Below are positions 62,602 to 64,000 of a stretch of DNA of 64,000 nucleotides, piece by piece. Made by a program: the position numbers and the translations under genes. Every line of letters starts with the position of its first letter. Position 1 is the first letter of the stretch. This DNA is from Paenibacillus mangrovi (GTDB lineage Bacteria > Bacillota > Bacilli > Paenibacillales > Paenibacillaceae). The stretch lies in NCBI RefSeq assembly GCF_022898935.1, contig NZ_JALIRP010000001.1, positions 186,001-250,000 on the forward strand, in the 5' to 3' direction. The notes below the pieces were generated by a model. That model was not told where the DNA came from and ran no database searches. It was given only the letters and a program-made list of their open reading frames with translations.

Positions 62602-63993
62602 GTGAAAATTTTGTATCTGGACATTGATTCGCTTCGTGCCGATCATTTGGGCTGTTACGGCTATCAACGGGACACTTCCCCTAACATCGATCGAATAGCG
62701 AAAGACGGCGTAAGGTTCGAAAATTACTACACGTCGGATGCCCCTTGCGCTCCGTCTCGGACAGCTCTGTTATCAGGACGATTCGGCATTCATAGTGGGC
62801 TGATCGGACATGGCGGAACCGCTGGCGATTATCGCCATGAAGGCGCGGGGAGATCGTTCAGCGACCGCTTGGCACGGGAAAGTTTGCCTGCCTTTTTACG
62901 GAGGCAAGGGCTTCATACAGCGTTGATCAGTACGTTTGCCGAACGGCATTCCGCCTGGACATTTTACGCTGGTTTCAACGAGATGCATAATATCGGTAAA
63001 GGCGGGGGGGAGAGCGCCGAACATGTGACTCCTACCGTAATGAAGTGGATTGAAGCAAATGCGTCCAAGGATAATTGGTATTTGCACGTCAACTACTGGG
63101 ATCCGCATACCCCTTACCGTGTACCCTTCGAAAATGGTAACATGTTCGAAGATGATCCGTTGCCAGACTGGCTTACGGAAGAAGTGTTCGATGAACATAT
63201 GCGCAAACGGGGACAGCACACTTTGACCGACATGAACAACCTGGCCCAAACGCACTATTACCGCTATCCGCGGCATGGAAAAATGATTGAGAAGCGTGAG
63301 GATCTCCGCGTCATCCTGGACAATTATGATTCGGCGATCCGCTATGTCGACGAGCATATCGGAAAGTTGCTCCAGTGCTTCGAAGAACAGGGCGTTCTGG
63401 ACGATATGGTTATTATCATCAGCAGCGATCACGGCGAGAGCATGGGTGAACTAGGGATATATTCCGAACATGGAACAGCCGATCAGGCTACCTGTCGAAT
63501 TCCGATGATCATCCGATGGCCCGGTAAACGAAGCGGAAGTGTCGACGACGGACTGCACTATCAGCTGGATCTTGCACCGACGATCGCTGAACTGCTCGGT
63601 GCGGAAGCCCCATCCAGCTGGGACGGCATCAGCTATGCTGGAACAATCGATGGCGGAAAGCAGGAAGGGAGACCTTATCTTGTCCTATCGCAATGCGCGC
63701 ATGTATGCCAGCGCAGCGTTCGTTTTGACGATTGGCTGTACATACGCTCTTACCATGACGGGCATCATGGATTTCCTAAGGAAATGCTGTTTGATTTGAA
63801 GCATGATCCTCATGAACAAATCAATTTGGCGGAAACGCGGCCAGAAGTGTGCCGGCAAGCGATTTATTATTATCAAAGCTGGCACGACGACATGATGGCG
63901 TCCATGCCCTTTGATACGGATCCATTATGGACAGTTATGAAGGAAGGCGGGCCTTTTCATGCGAAAGAATATGCTCCAAAACGGGCGGAATAA
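62602..63993 (+). CDS. Sulfatase (Cys-type, formylglycine-dependent)
   Basis: Encodes 463 residues from the GTG at 62602, 8 bases after AAAAGGAGG; an in-frame ATG 27 bases upstream lies before this site. The calcium-binding LDIDSLRADH (D7, D9) opens the fold; the active-site motif SDAPCAPSRTALLSG carries Cys49, which must be converted to formylglycine by an FGE or anSME enzyme not encoded here. SSDHGESMGE supplies the second metal site. There is no signal peptide, so it would act on imported, sulfated sugars or other sulfate esters. Sulfated glycans fit the wider O-glycan theme, but the substrate is unknown. Confidence 0.88.
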   Translation: MKILYLDIDSLRADHLGCYGYQRDTSPNIDRIAKDGVRFENYYTSDAPCAPSRTALLSGRFGIHSGLIGHGGTAGDYRHEGAGRSFSDRLARESLPAFLRRQGLHTALISTFAERHSAWTFYAGFNEMHNIGKGGGESAEHVTPTVMKWIEANASKDNWYLHVNYWDPHTPYRVPFENGNMFEDDPLPDWLTEEVFDEHMRKRGQHTLTDMNNLAQTHYYRYPRHGKMIEKREDLRVILDNYDSAIRYVDEHIGKLLQCFEEQGVLDDMVIIISSDHGESMGELGIYSEHGTADQATCRIPMIIRWPGKRSGSVDDGLHYQLDLAPTIAELLGAEAPSSWDGISYAGTIDGGKQEGRPYLVLSQCAHVCQRSVRFDDWLYIRSYHDGHHGFPKEMLFDLKHDPHEQINLAETRPEVCRQAIYYYQSWHDDMMASMPFDTDPLWTVMKEGGPFHAKEYAPKRAE

Positions 63994-64000
63994 GCCTGAA

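Overview
The window reads as chromosome of a Gram-positive, low-to-mid GC, spore-former-type bacterium, most likely a Paenibacillus or close relative. The evidence is the LplB/LplC/LplA-type sugar importers, YesM/YesN two-component pairs, membrane-anchored AraC regulators, very large modular secreted glycosidases with CBM32, FN3 and bacterial Ig modules, and strong AGGAGG ribosome sites. This is inference from gene families, not a database match. No CRISPR array, phage or insertion sequence was seen.

Layout. 1-2.9 kb: the decayed end of an ECF sigma factor gene, a DHFR/RibD-like reductase, a small unknown gene and a ferritin. 3.0-10.6 kb: an alpha-glucoside/maltose module with a LacI regulator, an AglE/F/G-type ABC importer and a GH65 maltose phosphorylase. 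The regulator gene and the operon carry matching operators. 10.7-17.3 kb: tRNA-Leu(CAG), a membrane M28 peptidase, a purine salvage pair (guanine deaminase and NCS2 permease) and an MFS transporter. 17.6-24.3 kb: a YesM/YesN-like two-component system followed by a complete sugar ABC importer. 24.5 kb: a Cu/Zn superoxide dismutase fused to a copper-amine-oxidase-like N-terminal domain.

25.6-58.3 kb is the most interesting part, an apparent host-glycan (O-glycan/mucin type) utilisation locus. Four very large secreted enzymes are encoded: GH2, GH43, GH101 (endo-alpha-N-acetylgalactosaminidase family) and a right-handed beta-helix enzyme resembling GH141. They are interleaved with a minus-strand operon (LplB, LplC, binding protein, an unrecognised alpha/alpha-toroid-like protein, a Gfo/Idh oxidoreductase), a divergent membrane AraC activator, a cytoplasmic GH38 alpha-mannosidase and a HAD phosphatase. 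The proposed flow is extracellular trimming, import of released sugars, then cytoplasmic mannosidase, phosphatase and oxidoreductase steps. The reading frames of the giant genes look AT-rich, with many AGA codons, unlike the GC-richer maltose operon and the aminopeptidase gene that follows, which suggests acquisition.

58.4-64 kb: an Xaa-Pro aminopeptidase-like gene, a lipoprotein fumarate-reductase-type flavoprotein, an AraC regulator and a Cys-type sulfatase that ends just before the window edge.

The most notable regulatory signals are two orphan, near-perfect Shine-Dalgarno sequences (4209-4221 and 34209-34220). Each lies about 32 bases downstream of a cre/LacI-type operator and far from any start codon, as expected of mRNA-stabilising STAB-SD leaders. 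A 40-base element is shared (37 of 40) upstream of the GH2 and GH101 genes.
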